Assembly (NCBI GenBank): GCA_018302135.1
Contig: JAGWAE010000005.1
Span: 1-35,553, forward strand
Length of the DNA stretch: 35,553 bases
Direction of reading: 5' to 3'
Source: Candidatus Woesearchaeota archaeon
GTDB taxonomy: Archaea; Nanobdellota; Nanobdellia; SCGC-AAA011-G17; PNOQ01
The notes under the pieces were generated by a model that was not told the origin of the DNA, did no database searches, and was given only the letters and a program-made list of their open reading frames with translations. Positions 9,000-17,913 of this stretch are shown here, piece by piece. Position 1 is the first letter of the stretch, and every line of letters starts with the position of its first letter. Made by a program: the position numbers and the translations under genes.

Positions 9000-9983
9000 T
9001 TAAGCCTTTCGATTGTATTTTGGATAAGTATTTCTTTTCATGTATACTTTTGATGGTTTAACAACAATACCTTTTTTCTCTTTTAATATTTCTTCTGAAG
9101 ACATTAATGAATTACCCGTGCAAACTAATTCATTTTTTAAAGTTAACACTACTATTAAATCATTTTCTTTTATTTCAGATTCTATTTTGGAAATACCTGG
9201 AATTGCTAATACAGAACCATGGCAAACGGAATCTATTGCTTCATCATATATCCATATTTTTGGTAGATGTTTAATTGCTGATTCAATCGGTTGAATTATT
9301 TTTCTTAATTCTTTTTCATTATTTGATTCGAATGCATCTTTTAATTGATATAACGTAAACATTGTTGATTCATTGAATGGACCAACTCTTGTTCTTATTA
9401 GTTGGGTCATACTAGCTCCGACTTTTAATTTTTCTCCAATGTCATAGCAGAGTTTTCTAATGTATGTGCCTGCTTCACAACCAACTTTGAAAAGAACATC
9501 TTGATTTTTGATTTCTAATATAGTTATATAATAAATTTCTCTTTGTCTCCATTGTCTTTTTACTGCTGATTTTCTTGGAGGTAATTGTTCTATTTTTGTT
9601 ACAAACGAATTTATTACTTGTTTTAATTTTAATTCATCTACTTTATCATGAATGTGCATTAAGCAAATATATTCTTTTCCTGCTTTTAGTAAATTTTGAA
9701 CTACTCTAGTTGCATCTTCTAATGCTACTATTAGTGAGCCCGTTACATTTGGGTCCAAGGTTCCAGAATGTCCAACATGTTTTAATCCTAGAATTTTTTT
9801 TACATAATCAGCAACTTGATGTGAAGTTGGACCTTGTGGTTTATTTATATTTATAATGCCATAAGTTATTAATTCTTTTAATGGTCTTTTGTTTGGATCA
9901 CAACCAAATTTTTTGTCTGATTCTGCTTCTGATTTTACTAAAACTTTCCTTTGTGCCCTTTCGAAGGGAAATTTTTCTTCCAT
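9000..9983 (-). CDS. cbf5: tRNA/rRNA pseudouridine synthase Cbf5 (dyskerin/TruB family) with PUA domain
   Basis: NINKPQGPTSHQVADYVKKILGLKHVGHSGTLDPNVTGSLIVAL; PUA-like C-terminus. Start set at the internal Met (MEEKFPFERAQ); the ORF extends to 10061, overlapping the neighbour. Confidence 0.95.
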   Translation of the reverse strand: MEEKFPFERAQRKVLVKSEAESDKKFGCDPNKRPLKELITYGIININKPQGPTSHQVADYVKKILGLKHVGHSGTLDPNVTGSLIVALEDATRVVQNLLKAGKEYICLMHIHDKVDELKLKQVINSFVTKIEQLPPRKSAVKRQWRQREIYYITILEIKNQDVLFKVGCEAGTYIRKLCYDIGEKLKVGASMTQLIRTRVGPFNESTMFTLYQLKDAFESNNEKELRKIIQPIESAIKHLPKIWIYDEAIDSVCHGSVLAIPGISKIESEIKENDLIVVLTLKNELVCTGNSLMSSEEILKEKKGIVVKPSKVYMKRNTYPKYNRKA

Positions 9984-10036
9984 TTTGTCTTCTTTCTTAG
10001 AACTTTTCTTTTCTTGTGTTAATATTTCATTTATCT

Positions 10037-10399
10037 CTAAAATTCTCCGCCCGATAGCCACCGGTACTTTTTTGGTGGTTCAGAAAACCATTTCCTAAAT
10101 CGTGATCTTTCTCTATATTCTGTTAACCTTGTTGATTTCATATGATATAATGTTCCGTCTCTTGTAATGATATATGGATCATTTGTACCATCTACATCGA
10201 AATCATATTGTCCAACAATATAAACCTCTTCTCCTTTATTTTCCATTTCGTTTATTGCTTGTAGTAAGTGATTGTCTTCCGAGCCATCTCTACTATGTGT
10301 CTTGAATGAACTTCTAGTGCATCCCGTTTGAAAAATCATTAAAACTAATCCGGTACTAATGCCTAACAAATTTCTGTTCATTTTATTTTTAAGATACAA
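10037..10399 (-). CDS. Small putative lipoprotein with DxDxDG-type acidic loop
   Basis: Hydrophobic leader ending QTGC (lipobox-like); GQYDFDVDGTNDPYIITRDGTLYHM. Confidence 0.6.
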   Translation of the reverse strand: MYLKNKMNRNLLGISTGLVLMIFQTGCTRSSFKTHSRDGSEDNHLLQAINEMENKGEEVYIVGQYDFDVDGTNDPYIITRDGTLYHMKSTRLTEYRERSRFRKWFSEPPKKYRWLSGGEF

Positions 10400-10422
10400 T
10401 TAAATAATATAAACTTTTCTTT

Positions 10423-10866
10423 TTATTTAGAACTCTTCTTTTTTGGAACGTTCTTTGTTATTTCTTTTTCTGATTCTTCAACAACTTCTTTAGCTACTTC
10501 TTTTGCAACTTTTTTACCCATTTCAGGTTCAAGTTCTTCTTCTACTTCTTTTTCAACTTCTTTCTTAATTTCTTCTTTTACTTTTTTAGTTTCAGTTGTT
10601 TTCTTTTCTACAACAGGAGCATCAATGAGTTCTACAGTAGCAATGTCATTTTCCTTTGTGATTTTTACTTTAACTCTTGCAGGAGGATATCTAATCCCAT
10701 TAGCCCAGATTGCTTCGTTTAAATATCTACCAACTTTTACTTCCTTTGCCTTAGAATGTTTTAAAGTAAATTCTTTTACTGCAGTTACTGCTTTCTTAGC
10801 CTTTTTGAATCTAGTTGTTTTTTGAAATTCTCTTCTTAAGGGGATTGTATAAATTCTTTCTTCCAT
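10423..10866 (-). CDS. rpl31e: Ribosomal protein L31e with a long K/E-rich C-terminal extension
   Basis: ERIYTIPLRREFQKTTRFKKAKKAVTAVKEFTLKH...GRYLNEAIWANGIRYPPARVKV, then about 60 aa of charged low complexity. Confidence 0.93.
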   Translation of the reverse strand: MEERIYTIPLRREFQKTTRFKKAKKAVTAVKEFTLKHSKAKEVKVGRYLNEAIWANGIRYPPARVKVKITKENDIATVELIDAPVVEKKTTETKKVKEEIKKEVEKEVEEELEPEMGKKVAKEVAKEVVEESEKEITKNVPKKKSSK

Positions 10867-10868
10867 TT

Positions 10869-11042
10869 TTAAGCATTTATTTTAGTTTTTCTCCAGTTTC
10901 TTTTTACAGATGTGAATCTAGAAGGATGTATCTTTTTACCTACACCTGCTGCTTTAGGAACTACCCAAAATGGTGCCCATTTAGTTTGAGTTCCTTTTTT
11001 AGCTAATCTTGCTTTTTTTGCGGGAGTTTTGTATCTTGCCAT
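10869..11042 (-). CDS. rpl39e: Ribosomal protein L39e (57 aa), absent from the supplied ORF track
   Basis: Own translation: MARYKTPAKKARLAKKGTQTKWAPFWVVPKAAGVGKKIHPSRFTSVKRNWRKTKINA. Confidence 0.92.
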   Translation of the reverse strand: MARYKTPAKKARLAKKGTQTKWAPFWVVPKAAGVGKKIHPSRFTSVKRNWRKTKINA

Positions 11043-11443
11043 TTTTTATTTAATAATGAATTACCCTTTGCAGTTAATATTCTACCATGATGATTTCCTT
11101 TTTTTGTCTTTTCTATTAAACCTGCAGTTTCTAATTGCTGTAATATTGTTCTAATTATTTTGCCCGATGCAGGATAAAATCTTTCTGGTTTGTGACCCAT
11201 ATTTTTATTTCCACCATATTTTATTTTTAGTTTATTAACACCTATTGGGCCAAGAATAGAAATTTTTCTTAATATTGAAGCTGCTCTAATGTACCACCAA
11301 TCTTCGCTAACTGGCGGTCTTTCTCTGCCTGCTCCAGTTTTTACAAATTTGCTCCATTCTGGTGCATTTATTTCTTTTATTTGTTTCAATTGTTTTGCAA
11401 TGTTATCTAACAAATCTGATGTTTTTATTTCTTGTACTTTCAT
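11003..11443 (-). CDS. rps19e: Ribosomal protein S19e
   Basis: PEWSKFVKTGAGRERPPVSEDWWYIRAASILRKI...KYGGNKNMGHKPERFYPASGKIIRTILQQLE. Confidence 0.96.
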   Translation of the reverse strand: MKVQEIKTSDLLDNIAKQLKQIKEINAPEWSKFVKTGAGRERPPVSEDWWYIRAASILRKISILGPIGVNKLKIKYGGNKNMGHKPERFYPASGKIIRTILQQLETAGLIEKTKKGNHHGRILTAKGNSLLNKKWQDTKLPQKKQD

Positions 11444-11506
11444 TTTATATTACCTTGATTAAACATGTAGAATGAGCAGAAGTATTTCTTTTAAAAAGGT
11501 TTCTAT

Positions 11507-12853
11507 TTATATTTTTTTGATTTTTTGGCCTTTTTCTGAGTCTTCAATTATAAATCCTAATTCTTTTATAGCGTCTCTTAACTTATCTGCTTTTATCCAA
11601 TCTTTGTCATTTCTTGCTTTTTCTCTTTGTTTTACCATTTCTTTTACCTTTTCAGGGATTTTGTCTTTTTTTAATTTATCTAAGTTTAAACCTAATATTT
11701 TATCTAAGTCAATTATCAAATCATAGGCATTTTTACCGTTTCCTTGTTTGTTGGATTCTCTAATAAAATTGAAAATTACTGCTAATGCTTTTGGAGTGTC
11801 AAAATCATTATCCATATATTCAATGAAATCCTCTTTTGTGGATTCTAGTAATTCTTTATCTATTTCTTTTTTTGATTCTTTTGCGTTTAAAACAAATTCT
11901 TGAATTCTATTTAGTGAATTTTTTGCTTGTTCTAAGTTATCTTTTGAAAAGTCTATTGGTGCTTTGTAATGAGCAGAGAGAATCATATAACGTACAACCA
12001 TTGGATCATATTGTTCAAATATTTCTCTCATTGTTTTGAAATTTCCTAAAGATTTAGACATTTTCTCTTTATTTACTTCTACAAAACCATTATGTAACCA
12101 ATAGTTTGCAAACTTTTTTTTGTTTACTGATTCTGATTGTGCTATTTCATTTTCATGATGAGGAAATATCAAATCTTGACCTCCTCCATGAATATCGAAA
12201 GGCTGGCCTAAGTATTTTGATGACATTGCAGAACATTCTATGTGCCATCCTGGTCTGCCTGTTCCCCATGGGCTTGGCCATGATGGTTCTCCGGATTTTG
12301 ATAATTTCCATAAAACAAAATCTTGGAAGTTTTTCTTTTTTTCATCTGCCTTGATTCTTACTCCGGCTTGTAATTCTTTTATTATTTGGTGGGATAGTTT
12401 ACCGTAATTTTTGAAAGCAGATGTGTCAAAATATAAGCCGTCATCTAACATATATGAAAAACCTTTTTTTTCAATTTCTTTTATTAAATTTATTATTGAT
12501 GTCATTTCTTCTGTAGGTTTTGGTTTGTGTGTTGGAGGTAGAACATTTAATTTTTCATAATCTTGATCATATATTTTTTCGAACTTTTCTGTCAGTTTTT
12601 TTGTTGTCGTATTCTCTCTATTTGCTCGTTCTATTATTTTATCATCTATATCTGTATAATTAAAAACAAAGTTTATTTTGAAATTTTTGTACATAAAATA
12701 TCTTCTAATAATATCAAAATTAACTGCCGATCTTCCGTGGCCTATATGTCCATAATCATAAATTGTTGGACCACAAACGTAAATACTAACTGTTTTTGGC
12801 TTAATAGGTTTAAATTCTTCTTTCTTTCTTGTTAGAGTATTATATACTTTCAT
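11507..12853 (-). CDS. cysS: Cysteinyl-tRNA synthetase
   Basis: YVCGPTIYDYGHIGHGRSAVNFD, GWHIECSAMSSKYLG, HGGGQDLIFPHHENEIAQSE, KMSKSLGNF. Confidence 0.97.
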   Translation of the reverse strand: MKVYNTLTRKKEEFKPIKPKTVSIYVCGPTIYDYGHIGHGRSAVNFDIIRRYFMYKNFKINFVFNYTDIDDKIIERANRENTTTKKLTEKFEKIYDQDYEKLNVLPPTHKPKPTEEMTSIINLIKEIEKKGFSYMLDDGLYFDTSAFKNYGKLSHQIIKELQAGVRIKADEKKKNFQDFVLWKLSKSGEPSWPSPWGTGRPGWHIECSAMSSKYLGQPFDIHGGGQDLIFPHHENEIAQSESVNKKKFANYWLHNGFVEVNKEKMSKSLGNFKTMREIFEQYDPMVVRYMILSAHYKAPIDFSKDNLEQAKNSLNRIQEFVLNAKESKKEIDKELLESTKEDFIEYMDNDFDTPKALAVIFNFIRESNKQGNGKNAYDLIIDLDKILGLNLDKLKKDKIPEKVKEMVKQREKARNDKDWIKADKLRDAIKELGFIIEDSEKGQKIKKI

Positions 12854-12895
12854 TAAATAGAAATAAAAAGAAAGAGATTAATAAAGTTTTGGTTA

Positions 12896-13408
12896 TTATT
12901 TTATGTCTATTACTAGTGTATCGGTATTATCACCTGACAGACCATCTATTATAATATCACAACTTGTTAATCTTATATTCCCACTTTTATCTACTACTCC
13001 TAAAACTTGTGATATTTGGCTACCAGATTCTATTGTTGTTGGACCAACACTGCTAACTAATTTATCTCCTTTTGGAAATCCACATAATAAATTGCTATCT
13101 TCGCTATTTGCTCTTAAAGTTACAGTTATGGGTCCTTGATTTTCTAAGTTTGCAACTACGATACCTATTGCGTTATTCTCTTTAGGTTTTAAGTTTATCT
13201 CAGATGGTTTAATCGTTAGTGGTTTATCTGCTTGTCCGACTTCTGAAATTGCTGTATTTGCATTATCAAATGCTTTACCACTTAGTCCTTCTAAATTTTC
13301 GAAAATTCCTCTTACCCAAACTAATCCTAACGTAAGCAAGGTTATGCCGAGCACAATGACTATAATCGCGGTCATAGAAAGTTCAATTGCACCTTTTTTT
13401 GATTTCAT
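12896..13408 (-). CDS. Archaellin/type IV pilin-like protein with class III signal peptide
   Basis: MKSKKGAIELSMTAIIVIVLGITLLTLGLVW followed by a beta-rich domain; ATG at 13408, GGTG SD-like. Confidence 0.75.
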   Translation of the reverse strand: MKSKKGAIELSMTAIIVIVLGITLLTLGLVWVRGIFENLEGLSGKAFDNANTAISEVGQADKPLTIKPSEINLKPKENNAIGIVVANLENQGPITVTLRANSEDSNLLCGFPKGDKLVSSVGPTTIESGSQISQVLGVVDKSGNIRLTSCDIIIDGLSGDNTDTLVIDIK

Positions 13409-13458
13409 CAAATCACCTCTTTTTATTCTTTAGGTTAATAATTTATAAAATTATTGTT

Positions 13459-15282
13459 TTATTTCCAGTCTGGTTGGGTTTCGCTTATTCCTGAACTATT
13501 TGTCTTATTTGTTTGATTTGAACCATCTACTTTCATAGTCCATAAATCCCAACTACCATTTATCCATCTGGAGTAAGCTATTTCTGTTCCATCTGGGCTA
13601 AAACATGGATATCTATCTGTTGTTCCTTGTGTTAGTGCTACTTGATTCGAACCATCACTATTCATAATCCATATCTTATCACTTCTTGTGAAAACTATTT
13701 TTGTTCCGTCATTGCTAAAGTTTGGTGCAGAATCCAATAATGAATTATTTGTTAATCTTGTTGGATAGGTTCCATCAACTTTGCAAGATCTTATTTCCCA
13801 ATTATTATCAACATTTGTTGAAAAAACTATTTTATCTCCTGTTTGATTTAAACAAGGTTCTTGCGGGCTTCCGTTTGATACAACTAGTGATTCTAATCCA
13901 GTTGGTAAAAATGTTGTGTATAAATCTCCATCTTTTATGTAAACTATTCTATTCCCTTGCCATCCAAATGAAGGAGAATGACTTCCTTCTGTTGAACTTG
14001 TTATTCCACTAGTTGATCCGTCTGAATATTTAACAACTATTTCTGATTTTCCTCCGATTGTTTTTTCCATTGCGATGCTTCCATCTGAGATATTTACCGA
14101 TGGGTTTGTTCCTGATTCTATTCTTGTTAAATTTGTTCCATTTGATGACATAGAATATGTTTCTAAATCTCTTGTGAAAACTATTTTTTCTTGTGTTGGA
14201 GTTGAACCAATTGTGAATGTTTTATCCGTTCCAGTATCTGTTGTTGAAGTTTTGTTTACATTTGTGTCATCAATTACTTCTATAATTACTCTGTATTGTC
14301 CTTCTGGTAAGTTTGTTAGTGTTTTGGTTAATTGATTTGTTCCTGATGTAGTATACAATTGATTGTTTCTAAATACATTTATTGTATAAAATAAATCTGA
14401 GTTTATTGTTGCACCAAATTTTATTGTTGGATCCGGAATAGGAATTAAATTTTGAAAATAATTTTTTGCATCTTGTCCTTGCCATGATAATATTACATTT
14501 GAGCCAGTTATTTGTGGATTTTTTTGTGTTACTGTTGGTTTGTTGCTTGGCATTAAAACATGGAATGCCTTTGTTGGCAAACCAAATGGAGAAAACCAAT
14601 ATAAGTCCCAATTCGTTTCAGGACTGTAATTTTGTGTTAATATATCTTCTAATGAAATATCTTCACCAATTCCGGAAAGAACTTCATTGATTGGAACTGG
14701 ACCACCAGAAACACTACTTCCTACAAATAATAATGTGTTTACAGCTATTCTGTAAGAATCTCTTAGTTGCTCTCCTGTGAATGTTCCACCATATCTAAAT
14801 GATGATAGTAATAAAGGTTCGTTTAAATTTGGAAGGTAAAAATCCAAAAAATTTCTTAATGCAGTTTTTTCATCCGTTCCTGTTATTTGTCTTAATATAT
14901 AATCTGAATCATTCATATGTTGTAATAATTCTACAACATCTATCTTATCGTTTAAATTTGTGTCAAATCTTGTTATAGGTCTATAGTTATTTCCTGGGAG
15001 AAAAGATAAAACTTCATATCTATTCTCTGGAGAACCATTATTATAAAAAACTTGAACATTTTGAATTGGTTGGTTTGATTGAGAAGCACATTTTACTCTT
15101 AGTTGAGAACCATCATTGTTGAAGGTTGCATACCCATTTTTATCTGTTATACTTGATTGAATTTCTGTGTGTTGTGTTTGTTCTGGTGCAGTTGGATCCG
15201 AAGTTTTGGAACAACCCGAAATTAAACTTGTTGCTAAGATGGTTGATAATACTAAACTTTTCACCCTTTTTTTGAAATTCAT
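13459..15282 (-). CDS. Lipoprotein with dockerin/EF-hand-like motif, fibronectin-like region and C-terminal TolB-like (PD40) beta-propeller
   Basis: MNFKKRVKSLVLSTILATSLISGC lipobox; FDTNLNDKIDVVELLQ; repeats such as PNFSNDGTKIVFTRSDKIWIMNSDGSN and PCFSPDGTEIAYSRWINGSWDLWTMKVDGSN. The first 25 codons of the tracked ORF fall largely in the tRNA-side region and were trimmed. Confidence 0.85.
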   Translation of the reverse strand: MNFKKRVKSLVLSTILATSLISGCSKTSDPTAPEQTQHTEIQSSITDKNGYATFNNDGSQLRVKCASQSNQPIQNVQVFYNNGSPENRYEVLSFLPGNNYRPITRFDTNLNDKIDVVELLQHMNDSDYILRQITGTDEKTALRNFLDFYLPNLNEPLLLSSFRYGGTFTGEQLRDSYRIAVNTLLFVGSSVSGGPVPINEVLSGIGEDISLEDILTQNYSPETNWDLYWFSPFGLPTKAFHVLMPSNKPTVTQKNPQITGSNVILSWQGQDAKNYFQNLIPIPDPTIKFGATINSDLFYTINVFRNNQLYTTSGTNQLTKTLTNLPEGQYRVIIEVIDDTNVNKTSTTDTGTDKTFTIGSTPTQEKIVFTRDLETYSMSSNGTNLTRIESGTNPSVNISDGSIAMEKTIGGKSEIVVKYSDGSTSGITSSTEGSHSPSFGWQGNRIVYIKDGDLYTTFLPTGLESLVVSNGSPQEPCLNQTGDKIVFSTNVDNNWEIRSCKVDGTYPTRLTNNSLLDSAPNFSNDGTKIVFTRSDKIWIMNSDGSNQVALTQGTTDRYPCFSPDGTEIAYSRWINGSWDLWTMKVDGSNQTNKTNSSGISETQPDWK

Positions 15283-15327
15283 AAATTTAGGGGAATGTAA
15301 TCTGTTTTTTAAATATTTTGGAAAAAA

Positions 15328-15430
15328 TGGGAACGGGGGGATTTGAACCCCCAACACCTAGAGCTTCAGTCTAGTGCTCTCCTTAACCGAAGTTTTATGG
15401 TTTTTACTTCTCAGGTTGAGCTACGTTCCC
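15328..15430 (-). tRNA. tRNA-Phe(GAA) containing a 29-nt intron in the D-loop (intron = 15383..15411)
   Basis: Sense strand: GGGAACG TA GCTC AACCTG[AGAAGTAAAAACCATAAAACTTCGGTTAA]GGA GAGC A CTAGA CTGAAGC TCTAG GTGTT GGGGG TTCAAAT CCCCC CGTTCCC A; all stems pair. Confidence 0.93.
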
Positions 15431-15435
15431 GCGTA

Positions 15436-15464
15436 AATAACGTTATTATAGCTTCTTTTTAAAG
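15436..15464 (-). promoter_or_regulatory. Putative tRNA-Phe promoter: TATA-like CTTTAAAAAG plus palindrome AATAACGTTATT
   Basis: TATA-like box 25-34 nt upstream of the tRNA 5' end; perfect 12-bp palindrome at 15436-15447. Confidence 0.5.
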
Positions 15465-15481
15465 TTTTTCTTTGTCTTGTT

Positions 15482-15507
15482 TAGAAAGTTTTAAATAATT
15501 CTTTCTA
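15482..15507 (+). promoter_or_regulatory. Putative valS promoter with TATA-like TTTTAAATAATT flanked by inverted repeat TAGAAAG/CTTTCTA
   Basis: Exact 7-bp inverted repeat around an AT-rich core; valS ATG at 15528. Confidence 0.45.
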
Positions 15508-15527
15508 GCTTTTGAATTTTGAATAAT

Positions 15528-17912
15528 ATGGCTAAAAATTATGATTTCAAAGATGTAGAACATAAATGGAATAAATTCTGGGAAGAAGAAGGAATTTATC
15601 TTTTTGATAATACTTCTAAAAAGAAGACTTATGCTATAGATACACCACCCCCAACTGTTTCTGGGGCAATGCATTTAGGCCATGCATTTTCTTATTCACA
15701 TGAAGATTTTATAGCAAGATATCAAAGAATGAAACAAAAGAATGTATTTTTTCCTTTTGGTACGGATGATAATGGTTTACCTACAGAGAGATTGGTTGAA
15801 AAATTAAAAAGTGTTAAGTCTACTGAAATGGATAGAGAAAAATTTGTAAAATTGTGTCAAGATACAGTGACTGATATAAGGCCTAAATTTATACAAGATT
15901 GGAAAAATATAGGAATGAGTTGTAATTTTAATCAATCTTATTCAACAATTGATAATCATTCTATTAAAACTTCTCAATTATTGTTTATTGATTTGCATAA
16001 AAAAGGATTAGTTTACCAGAAATCTGCACCAACAATGTGGTGCGTTAAATGCCAAACTGCAATTGCTCAAGCAGAATTAGAAGATGAAAATTTTAATTCT
16101 ACGTTTAATGATATTATTTTTAAAGTTGGTAAAAAAGATTTAATAATTGCAACAACAAGACCTGAGTTAATACCTGCTTGTGTTTGTATTTATGTTAATC
16201 CAGATGATAATAGGTATAAAGACATTATTGGTAAAAAAGCAGAAATACCTTTGTTTGAATATAAAGTTCCTATCTTTACAGATGAATCTGTAGATATGCA
16301 AAAAGGTAGTGGTGCGATGATGATTTGTAGTTATGGTGATAAATATGATGTTGAAGCGATAGCTAAAAGAAAATTAGAACCTCGAGTTGTTATTGAAAAA
16401 AATGGGATTTTGAATCATTTTGCAGATAAATACAAAGGAATGAATATTAAAGATGCTAGAAAGGCAATACTTGATGATTTAGAAAAACATTCTTTGTTAA
16501 TTAGTAAAAAACCAATACAACATGTTGTTAATGTGCATGATAAATGTGGAACTGAAATAGAATTTTTGTCTTCTAAACAATGGTTTGTTAAAATATTAGA
16601 AAATAAAAAGAAGTTAATCAAATCTGCAGATAAAATAACATGGTATCCTGAGTTCATGAAAACTAGATATGTTAATTGGGTTGAAGCTTTGGAGTGGGAT
16701 TGGTGTATTTCTAGGCAGAGAGCTTATGGGGTTCCATTTCCGATATGGTATTGTAATAAATGTGGAAAAGAAATATTTGCTGAGGAAAAACAATTACCTT
16801 TGTTTCCATCAAAAGCTAAACCATTGAAAAAATGTAGTTGTGGTTCTGATAATTTTGTGGCTGAGCAAGATGTTATGGATACTTGGGCAACTTCTTCTTT
16901 GTCACCACAAATAGTTTGTAATTTTATTAATAGTGAGGAATATAATATTAATTTTGGAAATGTTTATCCTATGTCGTTAAGACCACAAGCACACGATATT
17001 ATAAGAACTTGGGCGTTTTATACGATAGTCCGTGGATTATATCATCATAATAAAGAACCTTGGGAAAATATTATGATATCTGGGCATGTTCTTGATCCTA
17101 AAGGAAAAAAAATGAGTAAATCTAAAGGTAATGTAGTTGAACCTCAAAAAATTGTTCAAACTTATGGTGCTGATTCTTTAAGATTTTGGGCAGCAAATGC
17201 AACATTGGGCAAAGATCTTTCGTATAAAGAAGAGGATGTTAAGAATGCTTTGAGAACAATAACTAAATTATTGAATGCAAGTAATTTTGCCTTTATGCAT
17301 TTAAATGATTTTAAAAATAAAAAAGTTGAACTGGAAATTATAGATAAAGGAATATTATCTAAGTTTAATGAATTAATAAAAGAATGTACTAAATCATTTG
17401 ATGGTTATGAATATTCTAAATCTAAAATGCTAACTGAAATGTTTTTCTGGAGTCAAGTTTGTGATAATTATTTGGAGATTGCTAAGGATAGATTATATAA
17501 TCCAGATAAGCGTGGAGAGGATTCTAGAAAAAGTGCTCAATACGTTTTGTATCAATTAATGCTAGGAGTTATTAAATTATTTGCTCCGATAATGCCTTAC
17601 ATTACTGAAGAAATATATCAATCTCATTTTGTTAAACTTGAAAAAGATAAAAGTATTCACATTTCCAAATGGCCGGAATATGAAAAAAATTTAAAGGATG
17701 AAATAGCAGAAAAAACTTGGGATAAATTTGTTGAAATATTGTCTTTTGTAAGACAAGAAAAGGCTAAGAAAAATGTGTCTTTGGTTACAGAAGTAAAACT
17801 TATAATAACAAAGCAAGATAAATTATTATTAGCTGAATGTTTGGATGATTTGAAAGCAGTGTGTAAAGCAAAAGAAATAAATTATGGCGATGAAGTAAAG
17901 GTGGAGTTTTGA
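15528..17912 (+). CDS. valS: Valyl-tRNA synthetase
   Basis: DTPPPTVSGAMHLGHAFSYSHEDFIARYQRM, KMSKSKGNVVEPQ, WCISRQRAYGVPFPIWYC. Confidence 0.96.
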   Translation: MAKNYDFKDVEHKWNKFWEEEGIYLFDNTSKKKTYAIDTPPPTVSGAMHLGHAFSYSHEDFIARYQRMKQKNVFFPFGTDDNGLPTERLVEKLKSVKSTEMDREKFVKLCQDTVTDIRPKFIQDWKNIGMSCNFNQSYSTIDNHSIKTSQLLFIDLHKKGLVYQKSAPTMWCVKCQTAIAQAELEDENFNSTFNDIIFKVGKKDLIIATTRPELIPACVCIYVNPDDNRYKDIIGKKAEIPLFEYKVPIFTDESVDMQKGSGAMMICSYGDKYDVEAIAKRKLEPRVVIEKNGILNHFADKYKGMNIKDARKAILDDLEKHSLLISKKPIQHVVNVHDKCGTEIEFLSSKQWFVKILENKKKLIKSADKITWYPEFMKTRYVNWVEALEWDWCISRQRAYGVPFPIWYCNKCGKEIFAEEKQLPLFPSKAKPLKKCSCGSDNFVAEQDVMDTWATSSLSPQIVCNFINSEEYNINFGNVYPMSLRPQAHDIIRTWAFYTIVRGLYHHNKEPWENIMISGHVLDPKGKKMSKSKGNVVEPQKIVQTYGADSLRFWAANATLGKDLSYKEEDVKNALRTITKLLNASNFAFMHLNDFKNKKVELEIIDKGILSKFNELIKECTKSFDGYEYSKSKMLTEMFFWSQVCDNYLEIAKDRLYNPDKRGEDSRKSAQYVLYQLMLGVIKLFAPIMPYITEEIYQSHFVKLEKDKSIHISKWPEYEKNLKDEIAEKTWDKFVEILSFVRQEKAKKNVSLVTEVKLIITKQDKLLLAECLDDLKAVCKAKEINYGDEVKVEF

Positions 17913-17913
17913 A

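Noticed and set aside
15283-15357. N-terminal 25 codons of the 632-aa ORF (MLGVQIPPFPFFPKYLKNRLHSPKF)
   Set aside because: The first residues are translation of the tRNA-Phe T-arm/acceptor; a convincing lipoprotein start (MNFKKRV...) lies at 15282.
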